This document shows, one piece after another, positions 14,834 through 21,974 of a DNA stretch of 25,884 nucleotides. This DNA is from Natrinema soli. GTDB taxonomy: Archaea; Halobacteriota; Halobacteria; Halobacteriales; Natrialbaceae. Numbering within the stretch: the first letter of the stretch is position 1; the number at the start of each line of letters is the position of its first letter. The position numbers and the translations under genes were made by a program. The notes beneath the pieces were generated by a model. That model was not told where the DNA came from. It saw only the letters and a list, made by a program, of their open reading frames with translations, and did no database searches. The stretch lies in NCBI RefSeq assembly GCF_028618695.1, contig NZ_JAQIVI010000097.1:1-25884 (forward strand). The letters are read 5' to 3'.

Positions 14834-15115
14834 TCATCGGCTATCGGTTCGGGTTCGTTCACGGGGCGTACTGTGGCCTTCCTGTGAGCCGGAGAGCCAC
14901 CACACTGTGTTTCGCCCGCCTATCTGCTTACTCTCAAGCTGGCCGCCATCTTCGAGACCACGTAACCGGCGAAGCGTCCCACGCCGTTTGATCGGCACTT
15001 GCTCAGACACCTCTGCAGTGGACAGTACGGGATCAGTAGTCGATTGAAACACGTTCAACAGATCTTCGTCAGTAACTCGAGGCTTTCGCCCGCTCTTGGT
15101 TGGCTTATCTGCCAT
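14834..15115 (-). CDS. winged-helix regulator, provirus/plasmid type
   Basis: A 93-aa protein (MADKPTKSGRKPRVTDEDLL). Residues about 16-70 form a winged HTH: LLNVFQSTTDPVLSTAEVSE, then RRGTLRRLRGLEDGGQLESK and the wing QIGGRNTVWWL. Basic N-terminus, charged tail. Such proteins are common in haloarchaeal proviruses and plasmids. It is divergent from the stack of small genes beginning near 15216/15324, so it may control that promoter, in the manner of a lysogeny switch (inference). The ATG 15113-15115 precedes the basic N-terminus. Confidence 0.8.
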   Translation of the reverse strand: MADKPTKSGRKPRVTDEDLLNVFQSTTDPVLSTAEVSEQVPIKRRGTLRRLRGLEDGGQLESKQIGGRNTVWWLSGSQEGHSTPRERTRTDSR

Positions 15116-15256
15116 TACGTCCTACTACGGTCTTAAGCCCCTAAAAGGTGTACCCTCTAAGGCATGGATATAGCATATCAATAGGCACACCGCTCAATGA
15201 GTAGATTCATTATTAATGCCGTCTAAGGACATGGTAGAGACAAACCGGCTCCTACG

Positions 15257-15292
15257 GGGCGTGTTGGAACGCCCGGTGGTCCAAACACCGGG
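15257..15292 (+). promoter_or_regulatory. two adjacent hairpins in the leader of the small-gene stack
   Basis: GGGCGT...ACGCCC (about 15257-15274) is followed directly by CCCGGTG (15272-15278) and CACCGGG (15286-15292) with a 7-base loop. The hairpins share the GCCC segment, so they would be mutually exclusive. They lie 30-65 bases before the ATG at 15324. If translation starts there, this is a structured leader. If it starts at 15216 the region is coding. Confidence 0.35.
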
Positions 15293-15323
15293 CCGGGTTG
15301 TCTCCAATGGAATCGAGAAACCC

Positions 15324-15568
15324 ATGTCAACGAACGATACGCCGACTCAAGAGAGTAACGCTGCAGAACTAACCGTCCTCGAGGCCGCCGGCGACTGCGA
15401 GGTTAGTGAGACGGACGAGAAATACGCTGGACCGTTCCAGAGTACGACAAGTACGTGAATCCCACCGGATGCTCCTACGTCCGTTGTAACGACTGTGGAC
15501 GAGAAATCCTTACTGGACGCAAAGACTTCGCCACCCACCGAGACGGCTGCAAGTTCGGAGATAGCTAA
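15324..15568 (+). pseudogene. zinc-binding small protein, frameshifted
   Basis: From ATG 15324: MSTNDTPTQESNAAELTVLE, AAGDCEVSETDEKYAG, then a frameshift near 15432, and PEYDKYVNPTGCSYVRCNDC GREILTGRKDFATHRDGC KFGDS to TAA 15566-15568. The second part has C..C..C plus H/C, a zinc-finger pattern, in the frame that overlaps the next gene by TAATG. A one-base loss or two-base gain explains the break. An upstream in-frame ATG at 15216 also exists, but the text before MSTND lacks protein character. First gene of the small-gene stack. Confidence 0.6.
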
Positions 15569-15666
15569 TGCAGGGCGTCACTCAAGCCGAACTCAAGCAG
15601 GCGCGCCTAGAGCGTATCGAGATAGAACGCGCCTATGCAACGTACACGGAGGAGAAGGATGAGTGA
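15568..15666 (+). CDS. 32-aa coiled-coil-like mini-protein
   Basis: MQGVTQAELKQARLERIEIE RAYATYTEEKDE is a single charged amphipathic helix by composition. The ATG (15568-15570) overlaps the TAA of the preceding frame (TAATG), and its TGA overlaps the next ATG. These precise overlaps argue for a real gene despite the length. No family is known to me. Confidence 0.55.
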   Translation: MQGVTQAELKQARLERIEIERAYATYTEEKDE

Positions 15667-15757
15667 GTACTCAGTCACGTGGCTGTTGCTCGCCGGTACT
15701 GGAGTGTACCTGATGGCTGCCTCGCTGGCCGTTCGTGCTATCCGAGGGTTCGCCTAA
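15659..15757 (+). CDS. 32-aa single-span membrane mini-protein
   Basis: MSEYSVTWLLLAGTGVYLMA ASLAVRAIRGFA has one hydrophobic segment (residues 6-26) and a basic end, predicting a single TM helix with the C-terminus in the cytoplasm. It overlaps the upstream gene by 8 bases and the downstream zinc-finger gene by TAATG (15755-15759). Small membrane proteins in this position are common in haloarchaeal proviruses. Function unknown. Confidence 0.55.
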   Translation: MSEYSVTWLLLAGTGVYLMAASLAVRAIRGFA

Positions 15758-15897
15758 TGCCAGAGTGCGAGAACTGTAGCAACCATGTTACAGATCGATA
15801 CAAGCGTGTGTTTTCGGCCAACGACGGGACATTACACGCTTGCTCGAATTGGCGCAACACGACCGAAATGCTCGGTGGCGCGGGAGCTGGCGAGTAG
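15757..15897 (+). CDS. zinc-finger mini-protein with one cysteine lost
   Basis: A 46-aa paralogue of the 130-279 family: MPECENCSNHVTDRYKRVFS, then ANDGTLHACSNWRNTTEML. C4/C7 are present, but the second knuckle is C29-SN-W32, where Cys is expected (TGG instead of TGC or TGT). The protein may therefore bind zinc poorly or be degenerating. The ATG overlaps the preceding TAA. It closes the four-gene overlapping stack. Confidence 0.7.
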   Translation: MPECENCSNHVTDRYKRVFSANDGTLHACSNWRNTTEMLGGAGAGE

Positions 15898-15938
15898 AAC
15901 CACAAGACAGATACCTAGAGATTCCGATCAAGAGACAC

Positions 15939-16031
15939 ATGAGCGAAACTACCGAAACCACGACCGAGCAGGACAGCACTGAAAGAGAACTTCCTCCAGG
16001 AGGGAGCGAGGGCGTCATCGTTGACTCATAG
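15939..16031 (+). CDS. 30-aa acidic mini-protein
   Basis: MSETTETTTEQDSTERELPP GGSEGVIVDS; rich in Thr and Glu, ending at TAG (16029-16031). It follows the zinc-finger gene by 41 bp on the same strand. Its stop is nested in the start region of the next frame, as elsewhere in the stack. Unrecognised, and may be intrinsically disordered. Confidence 0.45.
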   Translation: MSETTETTTEQDSTERELPPGGSEGVIVDS

Positions 16032-16201
16032 ATACCAAATTCCCCTTAGACAGGGAGTTTTGGACGGACTATGAAATCCACCCAAGCGGGAACGTGGTCA
16101 CGCTCTACACGGATCACGACGCGTTCGACGTGCCGATGAGGAAGGTGGAGTACATCTGGCATGAGGGCCAAGAGGGCTCTATCCCAGAAGAGTACTGGTA
16201 G
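16028..16201 (+). pseudogene. 57-codon ORF lacking a start codon
   Basis: The frame begins ATA-GAT (16028-16033), where ATG-GAT would overlap the preceding TAG stop in the pattern used throughout this stack, and reads DTKFPLDREFWTDYEIHPSG, VVTLYTDHDAFDVPMRKVEY, ending IWHEGQEGSIPEEYW then TAG. The protein text is convincing and host-like. A G-to-A change of the initiator is the simple reading. An unconventional start cannot be excluded. Confidence 0.45.
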
Positions 16202-16320
16202 CAGCGTAATCAGATAACCTCAAGAGTTCCTTTTTCGCGTATTTGGCTGGATAGATGCATCTACAGCCGTGTTTTAGGGACTCAAGGGGAGGTTCGAACG
16301 GATAGGATGGGGGTCCCCGA

Positions 16321-16645
16321 GCGAGATCTGTTGTATTGAAAGGGTCGGTGGCCAACGGCAGGGGGGCGACAACGCGTCGGGTTACCGTTGAGTGTGATGG
16401 ATCCCCTGCCGTGTTACCATTCATGATTCTCACAGGTGATAAAGTTACACCCTAACGAGCCAGATGTAGGCAGAACGGGGGTTGCTCGAGTCGTCGATAG
16501 CATTGAAAAGCTACGTCGGGAAGTGGTAACCGAGGTAGCTTAAGCCGTTCTCGGCAGAGGGCATGTTGGATGACGACGCGATCCCCCTGCATGCAGACTA
16601 GATTACTGTATTACAATAAGTCCTCTCAAAGAAGATAGCGCTCGA
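16321..16645. repeat. non-coding tandem repeat, copy 1 (325 bp)
   Basis: This unit begins GCGAGATCTGTTGTATTGAA and ends ...AAGATAGCGCTCGA. It is repeated immediately downstream with roughly three-quarters identity by eye. A GC stem CGGCAGGGG (16356-16364) with CCCCTGCCG (16403-16411) is preserved in both copies, as are TGATAAAGTT, CTCGAGTCGTCGATAGCA, AAAAGCTACGT and ACCGAGGTAGCT. Minus-strand ORFs crossing it have no family character. Possible structured RNA, replication or partition repeat; not determined. Confidence 0.8.
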
Positions 16646-16995
16646 GCGGGATCTGTTGTATCGAAAGGGTAGGGGTGGGTGGGGTGACGGCAGGGGGCAA
16701 CAACACGTCGGGGGCAGACAACACGTCGGAGGCGTATGCCTTTCAGTGTAATGAGTGTCCCTGCCGTATTACCATCTATTGCCCCCATGGGTGATAAAGT
16801 TGCACTATAACGAGTCAGGAGTAGGCAGAACGAGTTACTCGAGTCGTCGATAGCACTGGAAAAGCTACGTTGGAAGGGGAACCGAGGTAGCTAAATCCCC
16901 TGAGGCAGGAGTTCAATGGTGATGTCCACGCATTCCCTGCATATAGACCAGGTTGCTATATCACAATAAATCCTTAGGGTGAGTGTCGCGCTCGA
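16646..16995. repeat. non-coding tandem repeat, copy 2 (350 bp)
   Basis: Begins GCGGGATCTGTTGTATCGAA in direct continuity with copy 1. It carries an extra internal duplication (ACAACACGTCGGGGGC, AGACAACACGTCGGAGG) that accounts for most of its greater length. The stem is CGGCAGGG (16688-16695) with CCCTGCCG (16759-16766). After it, GCGCTCGAG recurs (16988), perhaps the start of a lost third copy. Positions 16996-17215 show no gene. Confidence 0.8.
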
Positions 16996-17215
16996 GTGGT
17001 GGGTGCTACGGTTCGGGAGTCCTATTGGTTATATCGAACCGTGTACCCAGATTGTCCCCGTTCGGTCCAAATTACAGCGTAAATAGCGTTAGATTTGTCT
17101 AACCTACCATATCGGAAGAGAGGTTTCGACGCCCCGCTGCTCGAGGTGTGGAATCAGGGACGATTAGCTGAACTAAGAGATTCTACTCACCGCGATCGTC
17201 ACTCAGGACGGTGAT

Positions 17216-17400
17216 TCAGTCGTCATCCATCCCTGTGAGCCACCAGCGCGCACGTGTGAGGATACTGGCCTTTCGGTAGGACTTCTCCTCCTCGACGTAC
17301 TCGACTAGCTCCTACTTCTCTTGACGATCGGCGATGAGTGTCTGCTTCTCGTTCTGCAGTCGTTCAACGTCTCGATCGAGGTCTTCTATCCGCGATTCTG
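17216..17400 (-). pseudogene. truncated paralogue of the RHH coiled-coil gene
   Basis: The minus frame reads ESRIEDLDRDVERLQNEKQT, LIADRQEK, TAG, then ELVEYVEEEKSYRKASILTR ARWWLTGMDDD and TGA (17216-17218). ELVEYVE.EKS...A.I.TRA.W.LTGM is shared with the 14232-14546 protein. The N-terminal RHH domain is missing: the frame is cut exactly where the IS5-type terminus begins (17399). It also has an internal TAG. No zinc-finger gene follows it. Confidence 0.8.
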
Positions 17401-17571
17401 CTCTGTTGAAATCCTATTAGTCCGACACTCTCGCCACTGAAACAGCCGTTAGGCAGGTGTGTGAGTGTATCCTGTTACCGGTTAGCCCCAGCGGAGTTGA
17501 TTACAACAGTGAGAACTGGGGCGCACTCACAGCTCCAAAACAACTAAGCTAGCAGTCGTTGATTATGGAGC

Positions 17572-17796
17572 ATGGACCCAGTCACATGGGCGAAATCGAA
17601 AGGTTTGGCATACGTCGGATTAGAAGCCGGGGCAATGATTTGCATTGTCCTCTTACTCGCGTTGACTGTGCTGAAAATTACCAACGTCTCCTACGAACCT
17701 GGTATCAACACGTCACTCGTTGCCGTTGCCGCTATCTTCCTTGCCATCATGGGCATGAAATTCGACAAACCTGACAACGATGGTACTAGTGCGTAG
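17572..17796 (+). CDS. small two-TM membrane protein inside the IS5-type element
   Basis: A 74-aa protein: MDPVTWAKSKGLAYVGLEAG, first TM AMICIVLLLALTVLKI, loop TNVSYEPGINTS, second TM LVAVAAIFLAIMGMKF, polar tail DKPDNDGTSA. GGAG is one base before the ATG, a strong ribosome site. The size and topology resemble holin-like or immunity-type membrane proteins, but no family is recognised. It converges on the transposase gene. If it lies inside the transposable unit it would be a passenger gene. Confidence 0.6.
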   Translation: MDPVTWAKSKGLAYVGLEAGAMICIVLLLALTVLKITNVSYEPGINTSLVAVAAIFLAIMGMKFDKPDNDGTSA

Positions 17797-17827
17797 CGCT
17801 GGCACGTTTAACTGCTGTATCTAACAA

Positions 17828-18649
17828 TCAGAGTGACTGGTCGAGATTATGAATGAAGCAGCCGAGTGCAAGTTCACGGAATTGCTTCCACCAGTACCGA
17901 GAACGGACGAACGCACCGTACTTGCGCTTGAGACTCGAATTCACCGTCTCGTTCTGACTTAGCTGACCGTACAAATCTGCATCTAATCGCGCATTCCACG
18001 CTTTATGGAGTGGCGAGAACTCACGGTGTTTGATGAGCGAACGCATGTCCTTCTCACAGGCTAATACGCGAATTTTCTGATCGTCGTATCCCCTGTCTCC
18101 AAGGAGAATCGCAACGTCGTCGGTGTTTCGTTTGATGAGCGCGGGTACGATCTTGGTGTCGTGCTTTCTGGTAGTCGTCACGTGCAGGTCAAGAATCGCA
18201 TTTGCACTTGTATCGACCAGCAACGTGACTTTCAACTGCTGAATTGTTAGCTTCGCCCGCTTTGTATAGTGCTTGGAAGCATGACTGCGATCAAAGCCTG
18301 ACGCATCGATAGCAACAACGCCGTTCGTCGGAAGTAGCATCACTGAAAGGTTGAGAAGCACCTGCCAGACAGCCATATCAAGTCGGCCAAGCGCTTTGCA
18401 CAGCGTTGACGGCGAAGGAAGTTCGGTGAGTCCGATAGCGCGCCGGATACGGGGCATCTCGATGAGTTCGTCAAGAAGGGCACGGTAGGTCGTATTTTTC
18501 CGAACTTTGAGACAGAGGAGGACGACGTGCTGGTGGAGCGTGTAGCGTCGTTTCGAGAATTTCGAAGAATACCGCGCGACTGCTCGCTGAGCCAAGTGAA
18601 ATGCTTGTTCGACAAATCGGGGTAACTACGACTTTGGGAGGGTCTCCAT
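17828..18649 (-). pseudogene. IS5-family transposase with an early TAG
   Basis: The native start ATG 18647-18649 gives METLPKS, then TAG (18626-18628), then LPRFVEQAFHLAQRAVARYS SKFSKRRYTLHQH and onward. The rest is uninterrupted: VVAIDASGFDRSHASKHYTK (Asp), ILLGDRGYDDQKI (Asp), NETVNSSLKRKYGAFVRSRY WW (Glu) and the end CFIHNLDQSL. Only the first seven residues are cut off, so a downstream alternative start might still make an active enzyme. Unlike the other transposases in the window it has no obvious long inverted repeats inside. Confidence 0.85.
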
Positions 18650-18709
18650 CCAGTCACTCTACTGGTTGAATCTGTAACTCTCCGAGGATTTCAACAGAGC
18701 CAATATCGA

Positions 18710-18868
18710 CTAGCTCATCGTTTTTTGTCGGATCGCTCGCTCGGGATAACTCACTCGCGGCTCCCTCGAAAACGAGATCAGCTCATTCGTGGTTTCGGTA
18801 GGCGTCGCCAACTCTGGCGGGAATCGTCGGTACTCGAGCTTAAGAGAGCTGTCGTCGTCCACTGTCAC
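18710..18868 (-). pseudogene. probable truncated menC (o-succinylbenzoate synthase) start
   Basis: Two bases after the menA stop, GTG starts a frame VTVDDDSSLKLEYRRFPPEL ATPTETTNELISFSRE.... LKLEYRRF..PLATP.ET.. resembles the beginning of haloarchaeal MenC, an enolase-superfamily enzyme that makes o-succinylbenzoate and is often encoded right after menA. After about 30 codons the similarity fades, a stop follows at 18710, and the IS5-type element lies just beyond. The assignment rests on position and a short N-terminal pattern. Confidence 0.4.
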
Positions 18869-18870
18869 GG

Positions 18871-19809
18871 TTAGATCACCAACCCCGCGGCAAACAGCGC
18901 TGCGTAGAGCGCCAGAAGCTTGCCAGTCGCTTCGAGTGCCGGGTTGAGCGCCTTACCGTCGGTTCTGGACCAAACCGTCCGGGTGATCATCGCCGCGTAA
19001 GGAATCGAAACGAACGGGAGCAAGATGCTCGCGCCGAATCTCTCGACGAGCCAGAACCAGATCGGCGTGAGGTACGCGAGCGAGAGCATCGCGGTGAACT
19101 CGATGCGACTCCCGTGGTAGCCGAGGCGGACGGCGAGCGTTCGCTTGCCAGTCTCGGCGTCGGTTTCCCTGTCGCGAACGTTGTTCACGACGATCATCGC
19201 TGTGGAGAGCCCGGCAACAGGGAGGCTCGCAAGGAACACCTGCCGGGTGACTGTTCCGTCAGGAATCGTCATCACAAACGGTTCGACCGCGGAAACGGCC
19301 TGTATGTAGTAGGTGCCGACGACGGCGACGATACCAAAGAAGACGAAGACGAGGAGATCGCCAAGACCGTGATAGCCGAGTGGGTACGGACCGCCGGTGT
19401 AGGCCCATCCACAGAAGACGCTTATAAGTCCGAAGACGATGATCGGCACCCCACCGACGGAGACCAGATAGGTACCGGAGAGGATCGCCAGCGCGAACAT
19501 AGCGAACGCTGCAAGTTTGACCTCCCGAGCAGGAATGATCCCCGCTTGCGTGACACGAGTGAATCCCTCCCGATCCTCGGTGTCCACACCTCTGATCGCG
19601 TCATAGTAGTCGTTCGCGAAGTTCGTTCCAATCTGGATCAACACAATATCGACGAACGCCATCAACGCGGGGAACGGCTCGAAAACACTCTCATGGGTTG
19701 CGAGTCCCGCACCGACGATAACCGGTGCCGCGGCTGCGGGCAAGGTCTGCGGGCGGGCAGCCAGCAACCACGCCTTTGTCCGTGACACGTCACCCTCGCC
19801 CGTACTCAT
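18871..19809 (-). CDS. menA: 1,4-dihydroxy-2-naphthoate polyprenyltransferase MenA
   Basis: A 312-aa UbiA-superfamily membrane enzyme that attaches the isoprenoid tail to dihydroxynaphthoate in menaquinone synthesis. The N-terminus (WLLAARPQTLPAAAAPVIVG) is the MenA signature. The first Asp-rich motif is NFANDYYD (63-70) and the second NNVRDRETDAETGKRTLA (209-226), both binding Mg-diphosphate. About eight or nine TM helices and a normal length support an intact gene. ATG 19807-19809. The downstream neighbour looks like a cut menC, which would matter for the pathway unless another copy exists. No neighbouring men genes are on the upstream side. Confidence 0.96.
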   Translation of the reverse strand: MSTGEGDVSRTKAWLLAARPQTLPAAAAPVIVGAGLATHESVFEPFPALMAFVDIVLIQIGTNFANDYYDAIRGVDTEDREGFTRVTQAGIIPAREVKLAAFAMFALAILSGTYLVSVGGVPIIVFGLISVFCGWAYTGGPYPLGYHGLGDLLVFVFFGIVAVVGTYYIQAVSAVEPFVMTIPDGTVTRQVFLASLPVAGLSTAMIVVNNVRDRETDAETGKRTLAVRLGYHGSRIEFTAMLSLAYLTPIWFWLVERFGASILLPFVSIPYAAMITRTVWSRTDGKALNPALEATGKLLALYAALFAAGLVI

Positions 19810-20047
19810 GTGTCAAGCATCCGACTCGGGTACATGTCAACATTGGTATTGCAGCCAATCGAATGGGGTAACCCACGACCCCGAGCCGAATCTCGTGCTA
19901 CATCCGCACTATGTATGCAGCAGGTCAGCTGAAAACCATCACTGAGAAGGCTTCACGAAGACCACTCAGTTTCCAGCCAATGTGAGGAGTCCTCCAGTCA
20001 ATAGCAACCGCAAACCGCGAAAAATGATTGTACCACAGGTGGCGTTG

Positions 20048-21286
20048 TTACTTGGCCAGTGCCTTTCCTTCCAGTTTCTCGACCTCTTCGAGGGCAGCAT
20101 TCGCGTTGACAAGCCCGGATCCTTGCTGGTCGGGCCCAAGTCCGACGTCTTCTGCGGACGCAGTGAGGTGTTCGCGGATTTCATCGTTAGAGAGGCCGTG
20201 TGCGGCCAGCAACGCTGCCGAACCCGTCACGTGCGGTGTCGCCATCGAGGTGCCTTCCATGACCCCATACTGATTTCCAGGCATCGTCGATAACACGAGA
20301 GTACCAGGAGCGGTCAGGTTCACTTCGGGGCCCGTGTTCGAAAACGATGCGAGCGAATCGTCTTGCGCGATCGCACTTACACCAATCACTTCATCGAGGT
20401 CCGCAGGGTAGTCCACCTGCGGGTGGCCGTCATTCCCAGTCGCCGCAACGAGCAGGAGCCCCTCCTCGTGAGCGAACTTGACAGCCTCGGTCTGTGTCTG
20501 CGTTGTCTCTGGTTCGCCCACGCTGAGATTGGCGACATCGTAGCCTTTTCGTGCTGCATGCATGATACCAGCAGCGATGTCCGCATCGGTTCCAGTTCCC
20601 TGGTTATCGAGCACCTTCACAGGATGGAGAGTCGCGGACGGACTCACACCAACGACCCCAATATCGTTATCGAGTGCGGCGATCGTTCCCGACACGTGCG
20701 TGCCGTGGCCGTCGTCATCAGCCCACGCTTCACCGCTCTCGGCCGTGGTCTCAACGAAGGCGACACCCTCGCCGATGTTGGTATGTAGGTCTTCGTGCGT
20801 GGGGTCGATACCGGTATCGATGACCGCAACGTGGGTACCACACCCGGTCTCACCTCGTTCGTGCGCCGCCAGAGCACCAATTCGTTCGATACCCCAGGGC
20901 TTCCATTGCTCGGCTTCGAGATCCTCTTGTATTTGGTTGTCAGGGTCAGTGTCAGGAAGATCGAGGCTCCGCTCGATGTTCTCTTCGACGAATCGAATAT
21001 CCTCATGGTCACCGAGGGCACTGAGATCGCTCTCTGTAACTTCGACTGTGGTGATATCCAGGTTCTCGAACTCGTGGTGGACTTCTACCGCGATATCTCT
21101 CGCATGCGCTCTTCCTGCCTCGGTCTCGTGACCGACATTGTATTGAGCCGTCGTCTCTGCATCCTGTGCTGCAGTCGTTCCGATGCTTCCAAGCATTGCA
21201 CCTGCAATTCCCGCGGTGGCAGCTGTTCGGAGATATGATCGTCGTCCAATGCGTGTCTCGAGTCGCGTTTCAGGTGGTTTGTTCAT
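20048..21286 (-). CDS. Tat-exported subtilisin-like serine protease (halolysin type)
   Basis: From ATG 21284-21286 the protein has 412 aa. A start at ATG 21310 would add eight residues; the shorter one gives a usual n-region. Tat signal: IGRRSYLRTAATAGIAGAML. A propeptide of inhibitor I9 type spans about 45-110. The S8 catalytic triad is Asp157 (VAVIDTGIDP), His194 (DDDGHGTHVSGT) and Ser347 (MEGTSMATPH), with oxyanion Asn285 (AATGND). It stops soon after the catalytic domain (ALEEVEKLEGKALAK), so the C-terminal extension found in classical halolysins (about 100+ residues) is absent. Secreted; degrades proteins in high salt. Confidence 0.95.
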   Translation of the reverse strand: MNKPPETRLETRIGRRSYLRTAATAGIAGAMLGSIGTTAAQDAETTAQYNVGHETEAGRAHARDIAVEVHHEFENLDITTVEVTESDLSALGDHEDIRFVEENIERSLDLPDTDPDNQIQEDLEAEQWKPWGIERIGALAAHERGETGCGTHVAVIDTGIDPTHEDLHTNIGEGVAFVETTAESGEAWADDDGHGTHVSGTIAALDNDIGVVGVSPSATLHPVKVLDNQGTGTDADIAAGIMHAARKGYDVANLSVGEPETTQTQTEAVKFAHEEGLLLVAATGNDGHPQVDYPADLDEVIGVSAIAQDDSLASFSNTGPEVNLTAPGTLVLSTMPGNQYGVMEGTSMATPHVTGSAALLAAHGLSNDEIREHLTASAEDVGLGPDQQGSGLVNANAALEEVEKLEGKALAK

Positions 21287-21310
21287 AGACGAACCACTCG
21301 CTATGCCCAT

Positions 21311-21974
21311 CGATTCTGCATTAGTTCAAACACAGCTACATGTCCTATAGGGGATAGTTAGTGTCTATAGGGAGTGTTAAATCCAACAAAAATTGCAACA
21401 TACGAGTGAGATTGCGGGGAGTATCATCATGCTCATGGCAATCATAACAACGGCCTAATACCATCGGGTCTACTCACGCGACTGAATCGGGCTCATTGAG
21501 CGATTACAGTTCTAATTCACTAGATATGTCACTCAAAGATAAGGGCGTTCCAACCGGCGACGTGGATGCGTAGTGACGCCGTACCCGCTGGTTAGCCGAT
21601 TTTCACACTGCACGGTCACTGAGTGAGTCTGCTGATTGCGGATCCTTGATTCACAACGTGGGATGGCCATATCTCGATTTGATCTAACTACGCACCTCGC
21701 GGAGTTCCTCTGCTCGCCGGGCAATCTAGTTGAGGAACGGAAGGCGTTGTTGATGCCAGGTTTCGTAGGCGACACACGACTGAAGTATTAATATACCGTC
21801 ATCGATCGCGATTCCCGTGTCAATGTTCCGGGGGTTCGAACGACTCGAGGCGTTGTTGTGACGTCAGTGACTCAACAGTGCAATCAGTCTCTGGCATCGT
21901 AGGATCCTCCCAGCACTCTGAGGAGCAAACAACACTACCTTCCTTTAGCCGTGTTCGCAGTAGGAGGGTGTGAC
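21311..21974. other. gene-poor interval with traces of a decayed gene
   Basis: On the minus strand, 21540-21895 contains protein-like text broken by stops and a shift: MPETDCTVESLTSQQRLESF EP, then NIDTGIAIDDGILILQSCVA YETWHQQRLPFLN, stop, IARRAEELREVRS, stop, IKSRYGHPTL. This reads as a hypothetical gene in decay. The remaining parts, including 21311-21530, show only AT-rich intergenic sequence and no ORF worth calling. Confidence 0.35.

Larger units (their letters stand above)
17399..18700. mobile_element. IS5-type element of 1302 bp with an apparent passenger gene
   Basis: GCTCTGTTGAAATCCT (17399-17414) and its exact inverse (18685-18700) bound the segment. The transposase is close to the right end (ATG 36 bp inside it) on the minus strand, as expected, but its stop is about 430 bp from the left end. 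That space holds a plus-strand small membrane gene. Both insertion borders cut genes (RHH remnant on the left, probable menC on the right). No clear target duplication was seen, so a composite origin is possible. Confidence 0.6.

Noticed and set aside
16288..16302. GAGGTTCGAACGG and the similar GGGGGTTCGAACGAC at 21830, resembling tRNA T-loops or att cores
   Set aside because: No matching 3' half of the T stem, no anticodon arm and no acceptor stem are found, so neither is a tRNA; att sites could not be paired.
16179..16433. Minus-strand ORF across repeat copy 1, with a partly similar ORF at 16603-16788 in copy 2
   Set aside because: The two share NGNTAG/DGNTAG and RRVVAP-like words only because the DNA is repeated; the frames differ in length and shift relative to each other, so they do not look like conserved proteins.
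20363..21238. Large plus-strand ORFs opposite the subtilase gene, and likewise 19114-19785 opposite menA
   Set aside because: They are antisense shadows of GC-rich genes with clear catalytic motifs on the other strand.
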